From an uncultured Veillonellaceae bacterium (lineage in GTDB: Bacteria > Bacillota > Negativicutes > Selenomonadales > Selenomonadaceae), in the NCBI GenBank assembly GCA_900316275.1, contig ONCF01000017.1, positions 1 to 37,037 on the forward strand: a DNA stretch of 37,037 nucleotides, in the 5' to 3' direction. The notes under the pieces are model-generated. The model did not search any database and had not been told where the DNA came from. It worked only from the letters and a program-made list of their open reading frames with translations. The translations under genes were made by a program, and so were the position numbers. How positions within the stretch are numbered: position 1 is the stretch's first letter; each line of letters opens with the position of its first letter. This document shows, in pieces, positions 1 to 7,133 of this stretch.

Positions 1-85
1 AGGTGTCCGAGTGGTCGAAGGTGCTTGACTCGAAATCAAGTGTGGTGATGAGCCACCGTGGGTTCGAATCCCACCCTCTCTGCCA
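1..85 (+). tRNA. tRNA-Ser (anticodon CGA), 5' end cut by window edge
   Basis: The sequence folds as a class II tRNA. The anticodon stem CTTGA/TCAAG encloses loop CTCGAAA, so the anticodon is CGA and it reads UCG serine codons. There is a long variable arm, a T arm with GTTCGAAT, and an encoded CCA end at 83-85. The 3' acceptor strand is CCTCTCT and only the last three bases of its 5' partner (AGG) are inside the window, so about four bases lie to the left. Confidence 0.93.
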
Positions 86-94
86 TGTAAATTC

Positions 95-126
95 AAGGCT
101 TCGCGCGTAAAGGTGCGAGGCCTTTT
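95..126 (+). terminator. Intrinsic terminator of the tRNA-Ser gene
   Basis: AAGGCTTCGC (95-104) pairs with GCGAGGCCTT (115-124), giving about 10 bp with one G-T pair. The TTTT ending at 126 follows. It begins ten bases after the tRNA CCA end. Confidence 0.75.
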
Positions 127-154
127 ATTATGCCCCAAACGAAGTAGAAAAGCT

Positions 155-220
155 TTTTGGACACATTTTGGACCTCTTTTATGAAAAAAGAGCAGCTGCC
201 AATCGCGTAACAGCTGCCAA
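155..220. repeat. Two short direct-repeat pairs beside the tRNA gene
   Basis: TTTTGGAC occurs at 155-162 and 166-173 (11-bp period). CAGCTGCCAA occurs at 193-202 and 211-220 (18-bp period). No gene lies in the interval between the tRNA and base 287. Short tandem sites beside a tRNA 3' end can be recombinase arm sites or att debris, but no integrase is visible, so the function is unknown. Confidence 0.4.
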
Positions 221-267
221 AAGAGAGAGATTATAATGTTGATTAGGCAAACTATTTCTAAAATGAA

Positions 268-303
268 GGCGCATTTAGGCTATGATTTTAAAATGCATGC
301 GCC
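268..303 (-). terminator. Possible terminator overlapping the end of the GH3 gene
   Basis: GGCGCAT (268-274) and ATGCGCC (297-303) form a perfect 7-bp stem. Read on the minus strand it is followed by a T-rich stretch. It overlaps the last codons of the GH3 gene. The long loop and weak U-tract make it tentative. Confidence 0.35.
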
Positions 304-1460
304 AACTTCGCTTTGACGACGCGCTGCACGGCAGCGTCAATCTGCGCCTCGCTGAGCATGGCCTGCTGGGCCGCCGCCAGCAGGCCGAGGTAGACCTCCT
401 GCTCGTGCGCGTACTCGTGGCAGATCATCACGATGTCCGCGCCAGCCTGTATGGCGTTGACGCCGAGCTCGCGGTAGCTCGCGTGGTTCGCTACGGCGCC
501 CATTTCCATATCGTCGGTGATGATGACGCCCTGATAGCCCATTTGGCCGCGCAGGAGCCCTGTGATGATGGCGTGCGACTGGCTGGCGCTGTGCGTGGCG
601 TCCAGTGCGGGATAAATGAGGTGCGAGACGAGTACAAAATAGTTCTCGGGCGGCCGCGTGGTGATGACGCGCTGGAACGGCATAAGGTCTTCGTTTTGCA
701 GCGTAGCCAGCGGCGCGTCGACGGTTGAGACCTCAAGGTGCGAATCCACGCGTCCCTTGCCGATGCCGGGAAAATGCTTCAGTGCGTAGAGCAGGCCCTC
801 CTGTTCGTAGCCTGCAGCCGCCTGTTCTACAAAGGCCGTCACCTGCGCCGCGTCCGTGGCGAACGCGCGCCCGCGCGGTGAGCCGACGTCAGCCACGGGG
901 GCAAAATTCACGTTAAAGCCGAGGCTTTTGAGCGTCCGCCCAACCTGTGCGGCACTGCGCGCGGCGGCCAGCGGGTCGCCTGTCTGTCCGAGTTCCTGCT
1001 CAGCAGGCGGTGGCGCAATAAAGTTACGCCCGCGCACGACAGCGCCGCCCTCCTCGTCAATACCGATGAGCAGCGGCACCTTTTGCCCGGCCTCACCCTG
1101 CGCATAGCCCTGTAACTGCGCCGTGAGTGCCTGCGTCTGCGCCGCGCTCACGAGATTGCGATCAAAGAGTATCACACCGCCGATGTGATACTGGCTGAGC
1201 ATGAAGCGGCTGTCATCTGTGAGCTCCGTGCCGTGCACGCCAATCATGACCAGCTGCCCGACTTTTTCCTCGAGCGACATCTGCGCCACGATGGCCGCCG
1301 CCCGCGCATCGAGCGTCTGGACCTCATTGCCCGCCTGCGATGTAGTCCCTGTTGTCAGCTGCGTCACACAGGTATAATACGCATAAATGGCCCCGCTCAG
1401 CACCGCCAACATCCAGGCATAAACCAGTAAAATAGCTAAATACCGCCTGGGGATATGCAT
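288..1460 (-). CDS. Membrane-anchored GH3 beta-N-acetylhexosaminidase (NagZ-like)
   Basis: A 390-aa glycoside hydrolase family 3 protein. Members of the NagZ branch remove N-acetylglucosamine from peptidoglycan fragments. Visible marks are KHFPG at about 228-232 followed by the D239/H241 pair (NagZ-type K-H-F-x-G...D-S-H loop), and ITDDMEM at 314-320, where D316 fits the family nucleophile. Residues 8-29 are hydrophobic after a basic start, so the enzyme is probably a signal-anchored extracytoplasmic form, unlike cytosolic NagZ of proteobacteria. The ATG at 1460 follows a purine-rich GAGGTGAGG ribosome site. It lies 62 bases downstream of the DUF896 gene on the same strand and is probably co-transcribed with it. 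The family call is firm; the exact substrate is inferred. Confidence 0.88.
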   Translation of the reverse strand: MHIPRRYLAILLVYAWMLAVLSGAIYAYYTCVTQLTTGTTSQAGNEVQTLDARAAAIVAQMSLEEKVGQLVMIGVHGTELTDDSRFMLSQYHIGGVILFDRNLVSAAQTQALTAQLQGYAQGEAGQKVPLLIGIDEEGGAVVRGRNFIAPPPAEQELGQTGDPLAAARSAAQVGRTLKSLGFNVNFAPVADVGSPRGRAFATDAAQVTAFVEQAAAGYEQEGLLYALKHFPGIGKGRVDSHLEVSTVDAPLATLQNEDLMPFQRVITTRPPENYFVLVSHLIYPALDATHSASQSHAIITGLLRGQMGYQGVIITDDMEMGAVANHASYRELGVNAIQAGADIVMICHEYAHEQEVYLGLLAAAQQAMLSEAQIDAAVQRVVKAKLAHAF

Positions 1461-1522
1461 ACAACCTCACCTCGATATAAAAAGCGTAAGCCTGGCGAAA
1501 ATCGCTCGGCTTTGCCCAAAGC

Positions 1523-1774
1523 TTAATGCTTTTTGAGCGTACGGCGCAAGGAGATGGCGATTTCCTCGGTGCGCAGGACCTGTGGTGGCACAGAGCTCGG
1601 GGCGGCGTCGACAAATTCTATGTTGTCGAGCATGCCTTTCAGCTGGCCGCGGATACCGGCGAGGTAGGTTTGGCGCAACTCGGTCTGCTCCTGTTTTTCC
1701 TCGGGCGTGAGGCCGACGCTGCGCTGTTTGCGCGAGAGTGCGTTGATACGCGCGATAAGTTCTTTCGTAATCAT
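1523..1774 (-). CDS. DUF896 (YnzC/UPF0291) family small protein
   Basis: An 83-aa protein of the DUF896/YnzC family, a short cytosolic helical-hairpin family common in Firmicutes with no settled biochemical role. The recognisable core is the N-terminal ITKELIARINALSRK helix and a following LTPEEKQEQTELRQTYL segment, then a basic tail ending TLKKH. I start it at the ATG at 1774 (MITKEL), which has an AAAGGA site about 8 bases upstream and matches the usual N-terminus. A longer reading to 1804 adds ten residues that do not fit the family. The Bacillus subtilis homologue sits in an SOS operon; I see no LexA box here. It probably shares a transcript with the GH3 gene. Confidence 0.85.
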   Translation of the reverse strand: MITKELIARINALSRKQRSVGLTPEEKQEQTELRQTYLAGIRGQLKGMLDNIEFVDAAPSSVPPQVLRTEEIAISLRRTLKKH

Positions 1775-1820
1775 GGATAATTCCTTTCCCTGGCCGCGGA
1801 GCATGCTTGAACGCGGCCGG

Positions 1821-1835
1821 TGACAGTTGATGTCA
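1821..1835. promoter_or_regulatory. Inverted repeat TGACA-N5-TGTCA before the DUF896 gene
   Basis: A perfect 5-bp inverted repeat lies between the proposed promoter (1853-1858) and the DUF896 start. That is where a repressor site would act. No regulator is assigned. Confidence 0.3.
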
Positions 1836-1852
1836 ATTCATTTGCTGGTCCC

Positions 1853-1861
1853 ATTATAGCA
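1853..1861 (-). promoter_or_regulatory. Extended -10 promoter for DUF896-GH3
   Basis: The minus strand reads TGCTATAAT, a perfect -10 with the extended TGn. The -35 region is weak (TTTCCT at 17-bp spacing). It would give a 5' leader of roughly 70 bases before the DUF896 start. Confidence 0.5.
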
Positions 1862-1883
1862 TGATACAGATAGGCAGGAAATA

Positions 1884-1917
1884 AAAAGAACAGCCCTCAT
1901 GGTGGGACTGTTCTTTT
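1884..1917 (-). terminator. Terminator of the exported nuclease gene
   Basis: AAAAGAACAG (1884-1893) and CTGTTCTTTT (1908-1917) are perfectly complementary. Read on the minus strand the stem ends in a run of U. It lies just past the stop of the nuclease gene and upstream of the DUF896 promoter. Confidence 0.8.
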
Positions 1918-1939
1918 CACTATGTGGTTCAGCCTATGC

Positions 1940-3772
1940 TCACGGCAGGTCTACCTGCACGAGCAGCGGGTCATGGTCGGAGACGCGATCGTCTGCCATG
2001 AACGGGGAGTTGACGTGCACGATGTCGAACGTGCAATGCGGCACGAGGTTGTTCGACACGATGATATTGTCGAGAATCTGATTGTTGCCGCCGTAGAAAT
2101 AGGAGTAGCGGTCCGCGGCATCATGCTTGCCGACGAGGTTTGTGAGCGTCGTGCCCTCCAGCGTCTTGATGACGGGGGAGAACTCAAAGTCGTTGAAGTC
2201 GCCCATGAGCATGATGTTCTTCGTCGGATCCTGTGCGAGGCCCGTGTCCACGAACTTACGGATGACCTGCGCGAGCTGGAGACGCTTCGCCTCGGAGCGT
2301 AGCTGCACGGGCTGGTGCTGACCGTAGAGCGTGTCATCGCCGCGCTTGGAGTTCAGGTGGTTGGCGATGAGCGTGATGTCCTTGCCGTTGAAGGTGAACT
2401 CGGCGGCGAGGGATTTACGCGTGTAGTTAAAGAGCTCGTTCTGCGGTTCAATGCGGCCCGGATTGAGCGTGAGGTGGCCGTTCTGCCACTGCACGTTCTG
2501 CGTCGTCTTGCCCTCGGGCGCGCCAGACTTCAGCTGCACGCGCGCCGGATTGTAGAAATAGGCCACACGGATATTCGCACCCGGCTGGCCGCCGTCGGCG
2601 TTATCCACGGGGTTGATGTTCACGAGCTTGTACTCGGGGCCGCCGGCCGCCTTGACGGCATCGATGACGCACTGGCCGCTCTGGCTGGCATCCGTGTTGC
2701 CGCTGTCGTCTTTGCCGTCATTATCCTGCAGCTCGAGCACCGTGATGATGTCGGGGCTGTGCAGGTCGTTGACGATGGACTGGCCGAGGCGGTTCACCTT
2801 CGTCGGCGAGGTGTATTTTTTGGAGAAATTCTCAATGTTATAGGAGGCGATGAGCAGTTTCTCTGCCGCCGGCGAAATCTTCGTTTTGTCAAAATCATGC
2901 GTCAGACCACCGTCAATGATGGGCGGCATCTGGTTGGCGAGCGTCATGACCTGATAGTTGCCAAACGCGTAGCTCACGACGCCCGTAATCGGCTGGTCGT
3001 AGTGGTCGCCTGCCTTGGCACGGTACTGTTTGCCGCCGTCGCCCGCGAGGTAGACGCAGACATGCTCAGGGTGCATGTCATCCGCCGCGATGGAGAGGCC
3101 GCCGCAGTTGTTGAACGGACCCTCGTGCGTGCCGGGCACGACCCAGACGTCGGCGTATTTCTGCGGGCCGAGCACCTTGGCGTTTTCGATGGAGACGCGC
3201 ATGCCTTCGATGGACTCCCAGAAGTCAATGGCATCCTTATCCGGGTTGAACACTTTCAGGCCGTCGCTGTCGATGGTTTTGCGTGGGATTTTGCGGTCCT
3301 TATCCAACACGATAGGCTTCGGCAGACCAGCGCGGCCGAGGCTCTTGATAACCTTGACCTTGTCGGCCTTGATTTCCGTCACGGGCAGGTCGGTCTGCTT
3401 TTTCTCGCGGTAGCCGGCGTTGAAATACTCGGTGACCTCACCGCTGACGCTCACGAGGTCACCGATACCACAGCTGGCATCCGGCGCGTAGACCATGATG
3501 GCGTCCGAGGTCGCATTGTCGCCGTCGCCCTCAGGGTCCTGGATAAAGAAGCTGCTCGCACCGGCGCGGAACGTCACGACGCCCTGCACCTCAACATCTT
3601 TGCCGACATAGGGCGAGTACTGGGCCGCGCCCTGCACCTGGCCGATGTGGGCAACCTTTTCGGCGGCCCAGGCCTGGTCGGGCGTCAAAGCCTGCCCACA
3701 GATGGCGGCCCCGGCCAAAACAGCCGCTGCCAGCAGGCGCTGCGCGATATGCTTGCGAATCGTTCTTTTCAT
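1940..3772 (-). CDS. Exported endonuclease/exonuclease/phosphatase-family nuclease with OB-fold domain
   Basis: A 610-aa protein built like extracellular nucleases of the ExeM/YhcR type. It has a signal peptide (residues 1-37, ending near QAWAA). An OB-fold-like nucleic-acid-binding region spans about 38-290. The EEP domain is at about 305-610. EEP catalytic marks are YNIEN with N312, the Mg-binding E347 in LELQD, H472-N473 in ANHLNSK, GDFND at 524-528 and SDHDP at 598-602. The likely substrate is extracellular or periplasmic DNA/RNA for scavenging, but phosphatase or lipid substrates also occur in the EEP superfamily. The ATG at 3772 has a strong GGAGGAG site. It is monocistronic, with its own promoter and terminator. 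Confidence 0.88.
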   Translation of the reverse strand: MKRTIRKHIAQRLLAAAVLAGAAICGQALTPDQAWAAEKVAHIGQVQGAAQYSPYVGKDVEVQGVVTFRAGASSFFIQDPEGDGDNATSDAIMVYAPDASCGIGDLVSVSGEVTEYFNAGYREKKQTDLPVTEIKADKVKVIKSLGRAGLPKPIVLDKDRKIPRKTIDSDGLKVFNPDKDAIDFWESIEGMRVSIENAKVLGPQKYADVWVVPGTHEGPFNNCGGLSIAADDMHPEHVCVYLAGDGGKQYRAKAGDHYDQPITGVVSYAFGNYQVMTLANQMPPIIDGGLTHDFDKTKISPAAEKLLIASYNIENFSKKYTSPTKVNRLGQSIVNDLHSPDIITVLELQDNDGKDDSGNTDASQSGQCVIDAVKAAGGPEYKLVNINPVDNADGGQPGANIRVAYFYNPARVQLKSGAPEGKTTQNVQWQNGHLTLNPGRIEPQNELFNYTRKSLAAEFTFNGKDITLIANHLNSKRGDDTLYGQHQPVQLRSEAKRLQLAQVIRKFVDTGLAQDPTKNIMLMGDFNDFEFSPVIKTLEGTTLTNLVGKHDAADRYSYFYGGNNQILDNIIVSNNLVPHCTFDIVHVNSPFMADDRVSDHDPLLVQVDLP

Positions 3773-3824
3773 GAACTGCTCCTCCTATCGATATAGGTAT
3801 TACTATAGCGTATTTACCTTGTAT

Positions 3825-3852
3825 TTTATAGTGTTACGAGCCGCGTGGTCAA
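3825..3852 (-). promoter_or_regulatory. Promoter of the exported nuclease gene
   Basis: On the minus strand TTGACC (3852-3847) and TATAAA (3830-3825) are separated by 16 bp. Both boxes match the housekeeping consensus at five of six positions. The leader before the ATG is about 45 bases. Confidence 0.6.
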
Positions 3853-3909
3853 TGTCATATGTCCTTTTTTATGTGTATCATAGCTAATTCTCCGTGTATC
3901 CTTGCACGC

Positions 3910-3936
3910 AAAAAGGCCCCCGCCTAAGCGGGAGCC
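3910..3936 (-). terminator. Terminator of rpmF
   Basis: Minus-strand hairpin GGCTCCCGC-TTAG-GCGGGGGCC followed by TTTTT. It lies about 50 bases past the rpmF stop. Confidence 0.8.
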
Positions 3937-3985
3937 GTCATTTTGCCTGTTTGTCAGACTCACGTGGAGCCATTAAAGCAGCGGC

Positions 3986-4165
3986 TTATTCAGCTGCCGC
4001 TACGACCTCTTTGCCGTCATAGTAGCCGCACTCAGGGCATACGTGATGAGGCATTTTCGGCTCATGGCACTGCGGGCAGGCAACGTAGCCCGGAGCAGTG
4101 AGTTTCCAGTTGGCGCGACGCTGATCGCGGCGGGCCTTGGACATTTTACGCTTAGGTACTGCCAT
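3986..4165 (-). CDS. rpmF: 50S ribosomal protein L32
   Basis: A 59-aa protein starting [20 protein letters not shown], the standard L32 N-terminus, and carrying four cysteines (C30, C33, C43, C46) as the CxxC...CxxC zinc ribbon found in zinc-containing L32 forms. L32 is a late-assembling large-subunit protein near the peptidyl-transferase region. The ATG at 4165 follows a GGAGG site with 8-10 bases spacing. In many Firmicutes rpmF follows a DUF177 (YceD) gene; here the upstream neighbour is the FtsA-like gene and no DUF177 gene is present in the window. It has its own promoter and terminator. Confidence 0.97.
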   Translation of the reverse strand: MAVPKRKMSKARRDQRRANWKLTAPGYVACPQCHEPKMPHHVCPECGYYDGKEVVAAAE

Positions 4166-4261
4166 CTGATGTTCACCTCCAAGATTACGTGGTTATGACC
4201 ACGGGTGAAACCAATGCGCTGGGTTGATGCTGAATTGATTTCCTCGTTGACACATAAAATA

Positions 4262-4290
4262 ATGATACATGTTTTGGCCGGTTAATGCAA
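4262..4290 (-). promoter_or_regulatory. Promoter of rpmF
   Basis: The minus strand carries TTGCAT (4290-4285), a 17-bp spacer and TATCAT (4267-4262). It lies in the AT-rich gap between the FtsA-like gene and rpmF, giving a leader of roughly 90 bases. Confidence 0.55.
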
Positions 4291-4315
4291 GAAAAATTTG
4301 CTCTTAAGCGCGATT

Positions 4316-7009
4316 TTAATGCTTGTCCGGCGGCGTCGGCATGCCCGGGATGTAGGGGATGGGCTTTTGCGGCGGCGTTGTGGGCGGCTGGCTGATGCCG
4401 AAGCGTGCGAACGGCGAGACGTGTGGTGCGGCACCAGGCTGGGCCGGCTGTGCTGCTGGCGTTTGGGCGGTGGATTGTGGCGCTGCGGCAGCAGGCTGTG
4501 GTGACGGCGCTGCGGTCGGTGCAGGCGTGGCCGCGGTGGTGGCAGGTGTCGCGCTCGGACGGGCTGGCTGGGCCATGCCCGCGTTGATGGCCGCGAGCGT
4601 GGGGACACCGGAGATGCCTTTTGGCTGCTGCGCGGCGGTGGTTGTCGCTGTTGTAGCGGCCGTATTTGCCGTCTGTGCTGGCTGGTCGAGGGAGGTGAAT
4701 TTCACCTCGAGGTTGTCGCCGTTCTTGATGGGCGCCGTGAAGTCGACGGGCAGGCCATTGACGAGGATGTCAAATTTCACGCGTGTTGTGGCAGCCGGCG
4801 GTTGGAAATTGATGGCTGCGAGCGCCTCACTGACCGTTGTGGCGTGGCGTTCACTCTTTTGGAAATGTACGTCTGCGCCCTCGTCAAGCAGCGTGCCCGC
4901 GCTGGCTTTGCGTCCGTTGACCGTGAGCGTGAGGCTGGCGGCGGGGATTTTGTACTCGGTGTTATTATAGTAGATGGTGATATCCGTATCGAGGTCAGAG
5001 AGGCCAAGTACGGTGCTGAGTTTCGGCGCCTCGTCGACGCTGTACTCGATATGGTCGCCCTCATGCACGGGCATGGAGATGGCAGTGGGGGCATCGTTGA
5101 GCAGGATTTCCGGTGCACAGGTATGCGTGGCCGCGCTGTCATTCAGCGTATAGTGTATCTGGCGGCCTGTCGGCGGGTAGCCCGCGGCCTTCAGAACCTC
5201 GCCGAGTGTATGGAACTCGCGGTTCTCCACGACATCACCGTCCTGCAGCTGGTAGTCAGCGGGCTGCTGCTTGCCGTTGACCGTGGCTGCCTGGCTCACG
5301 TGCTTTTCCCGGCCGTTGATGTAGACGGTGAACTCGGGCGTTGTGGTCACGAGGTCGCTGAGGCGCACGACGGGCGCTGCGCCGTCCGTGCCGCGTTCTA
5401 TGGTAATCTGGCTGCCGTCGTGTACGACGCTGTCGAGGTCTGCCTCGGCGCCGTCGAGCGTGATTTTCGCCAGCGTACCGAGCGAGCCGGGGAACGATTT
5501 GCGTTCACCACCGACGTTGACCATGAGGCCGAGACCAGGGCGGCCGTTATATTCGCGCAGGTTGATACCCGCGTTGAGCAGCGCGTCGCTGACCGTGAGC
5601 TCGCGGAAATTGAACAGGCTGGCCTCTTCGCCGTTGACGTAGACGGAGAGGAAATGCAGCGTGTTCAGCGAGGCGATTTTCAGGATGCCCAGCGGCGTCA
5701 CGGCGTCGGGGCTGTGCAGTTCCTCGGGAATGTCGGTGATACCGTCGACGATACCAGGACGGCGCACGGCCACGCGGTTCTCCGGCATGCCGAGCGCGCC
5801 GGCCACACACTCCTGTAAATGCGGCGTGAGGGCGCCGCCGCCCACGAGCATGACGGCCTGCGGCGCGTCACCGTTGAGTTCGAGAATCTGCTTTGCGATG
5901 GCGCCCGCGAGGTTCTCGATGTTCGGCATGATGGGCTTGAGTACCTCTTCAGCCTTGAGCTGGTACTCCTGTCCGAGAATGTCCGCGAAGCTCACGTCCT
6001 CGCCGTTACTAGCCTGACGCTTGATCTGTTCGGCGACATTGAAGTCGAGCAGGAATTTCTGCGAAATGGCCTCGGTAATTTCATCGCCTGCGAGCGGTAC
6101 CATGCCATAGGCCACGACGGAGCCGTTTTTCGTGATGGCTACATCGGATGTGCCCGCGCCGATATCGACGAGCACGAGGTTCAGGTGGCGCATCGTGGGC
6201 GGGATGAGCACGTTGATGGCCGCTATAGGCTCCAGCGTGAGCGCACGCATCTCGAGGCCCGTGTAGTGCAGGGCCGACTGCATGGAGTCGATGACCTGAC
6301 GCGGCAGGAACGTCGTGATGACGACGGCCTTGGCCTTGTGGCCGCGTTGGCCCACGAGCGTCTTGAGCTGCACGTCATCCAGCAGGTAGCGGATGGTGCT
6401 GTAGCCGACGCAGTAGTAGCGCGTCGGGTCGTCGACGGCGTGCGATTTCGTGAGCTTGGCCTGCGCGGCCTGCACGCCCGCAAAATCGAGGTCGCGCTGC
6501 TGCTCGGCCGTGATGAGGCCGTTGACCTCCACCTCGGCCTCGGCGGTCATCGTGTAGAGCGCGCGGCCGGCGGCGGCTACGGCAGCAGAGTGCAGCGCCC
6601 CCGTATCCTTGACCAGCGCGTCCTTGACGTTCTGAATGACGGCGGCGACCTGCGGTACATCGTGAATCTGGCCGTCGAGCATGGCGCGCGTCTTGTGCTC
6701 CTGGCGTTCGGTGGCCACGATATGCAGCTGGCCGTCCTTGCCCGGCTCGGCCACGATGCCGATAACACTGCGTGTGCCGATGTCGAGTGCGAACAGGTAG
6801 TCATGATGCACGCGCGGCGTGCTGTTTTTGCGCGGCGTGGTCTTGCGTGTGGACGGCTTGCGCGTCGTCGTGCGGCGCTGGCGCGTGGACCTGGCTGGTG
6901 TGCTGGCGGCCGCCGCTTCTGCGGCCGGGGCCGGTGTTTTACGCGGACGGCCGGGCCGGCGTTTCGCCGGTGCAGCGGGCGTGGTGGTGTTTTCTATTTT
7001 TTCTGGCAT
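4316..7009 (-). CDS. FtsA/PilM-like actin-fold ATPase with AT-hook-like N-terminus and repeated C-terminal modules
   Basis: An 897-aa protein. Residues 1-70 are basic and Ala/Pro/Thr-rich with an AT-hook-like core KRRPGRPRK (16-24). Residues 71-450 form an actin-like ATPase of the FtsA/PilM/DnaK superfamily: LDIGTRS (75-81) is phosphate loop 1, VDIGAGTSD (281-289) phosphate loop 2 and MLVGGGALTPHL (387-398) the adenosine motif. Residues 455-775 hold beta-rich modules that each end in a G-D-x-hydrophobic turn (about 531, 590, 650, 709 and 763). Residues 776-897 are a Pro/Ala/Gln-rich tail. FtsA tethers FtsZ to the membrane and PilM supports pilus assembly; neither a clear membrane helix nor pilus genes are seen here. 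The ATG at 7009 has AAGGAG. The ATPase fold is sure, the role is not. Confidence 0.8.
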   Translation of the reverse strand: MPEKIENTTTPAAPAKRRPGRPRKTPAPAAEAAAASTPARSTRQRRTTTRKPSTRKTTPRKNSTPRVHHDYLFALDIGTRSVIGIVAEPGKDGQLHIVATERQEHKTRAMLDGQIHDVPQVAAVIQNVKDALVKDTGALHSAAVAAAGRALYTMTAEAEVEVNGLITAEQQRDLDFAGVQAAQAKLTKSHAVDDPTRYYCVGYSTIRYLLDDVQLKTLVGQRGHKAKAVVITTFLPRQVIDSMQSALHYTGLEMRALTLEPIAAINVLIPPTMRHLNLVLVDIGAGTSDVAITKNGSVVAYGMVPLAGDEITEAISQKFLLDFNVAEQIKRQASNGEDVSFADILGQEYQLKAEEVLKPIMPNIENLAGAIAKQILELNGDAPQAVMLVGGGALTPHLQECVAGALGMPENRVAVRRPGIVDGITDIPEELHSPDAVTPLGILKIASLNTLHFLSVYVNGEEASLFNFRELTVSDALLNAGINLREYNGRPGLGLMVNVGGERKSFPGSLGTLAKITLDGAEADLDSVVHDGSQITIERGTDGAAPVVRLSDLVTTTPEFTVYINGREKHVSQAATVNGKQQPADYQLQDGDVVENREFHTLGEVLKAAGYPPTGRQIHYTLNDSAATHTCAPEILLNDAPTAISMPVHEGDHIEYSVDEAPKLSTVLGLSDLDTDITIYYNNTEYKIPAASLTLTVNGRKASAGTLLDEGADVHFQKSERHATTVSEALAAINFQPPAATTRVKFDILVNGLPVDFTAPIKNGDNLEVKFTSLDQPAQTANTAATTATTTAAQQPKGISGVPTLAAINAGMAQPARPSATPATTAATPAPTAAPSPQPAAAAPQSTAQTPAAQPAQPGAAPHVSPFARFGISQPPTTPPQKPIPYIPGMPTPPDKH

Positions 7010-7043
7010 AAAAAAACTCCTTGCTCAGACAATATTTTAAAGG

Positions 7044-7078
7044 TTATTGGTAACATTTCGCGAAATATATAATATAAT
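7044..7078 (+). promoter_or_regulatory. Promoter region of the FakA-like gene
   Basis: Two overlapping TATAAT boxes (7068-7073 and 7073-7078) lie in an AT-rich stretch. TTATTG (7044-7049) sits 18 bp upstream of the first. A small TTCGCGAA palindrome lies in the spacer. The region is the divergent gap between the FtsA-like and FakA-like genes. Confidence 0.5.
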
Positions 7079-7133
7079 CCTGTTTTTTGCACGCATTTTC
7101 TGCAAAAAAATTCAATGGAAACGGGTGGTTAGC

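Noticed and set aside
2315-3796. A 493-aa plus-strand open frame opposite the exported nuclease
   Set aside because: It is the antisense of a gene with signal peptide, EEP motifs, promoter and terminator. It has no ribosome site or recognisable motif and is typical of high-GC shadow frames.
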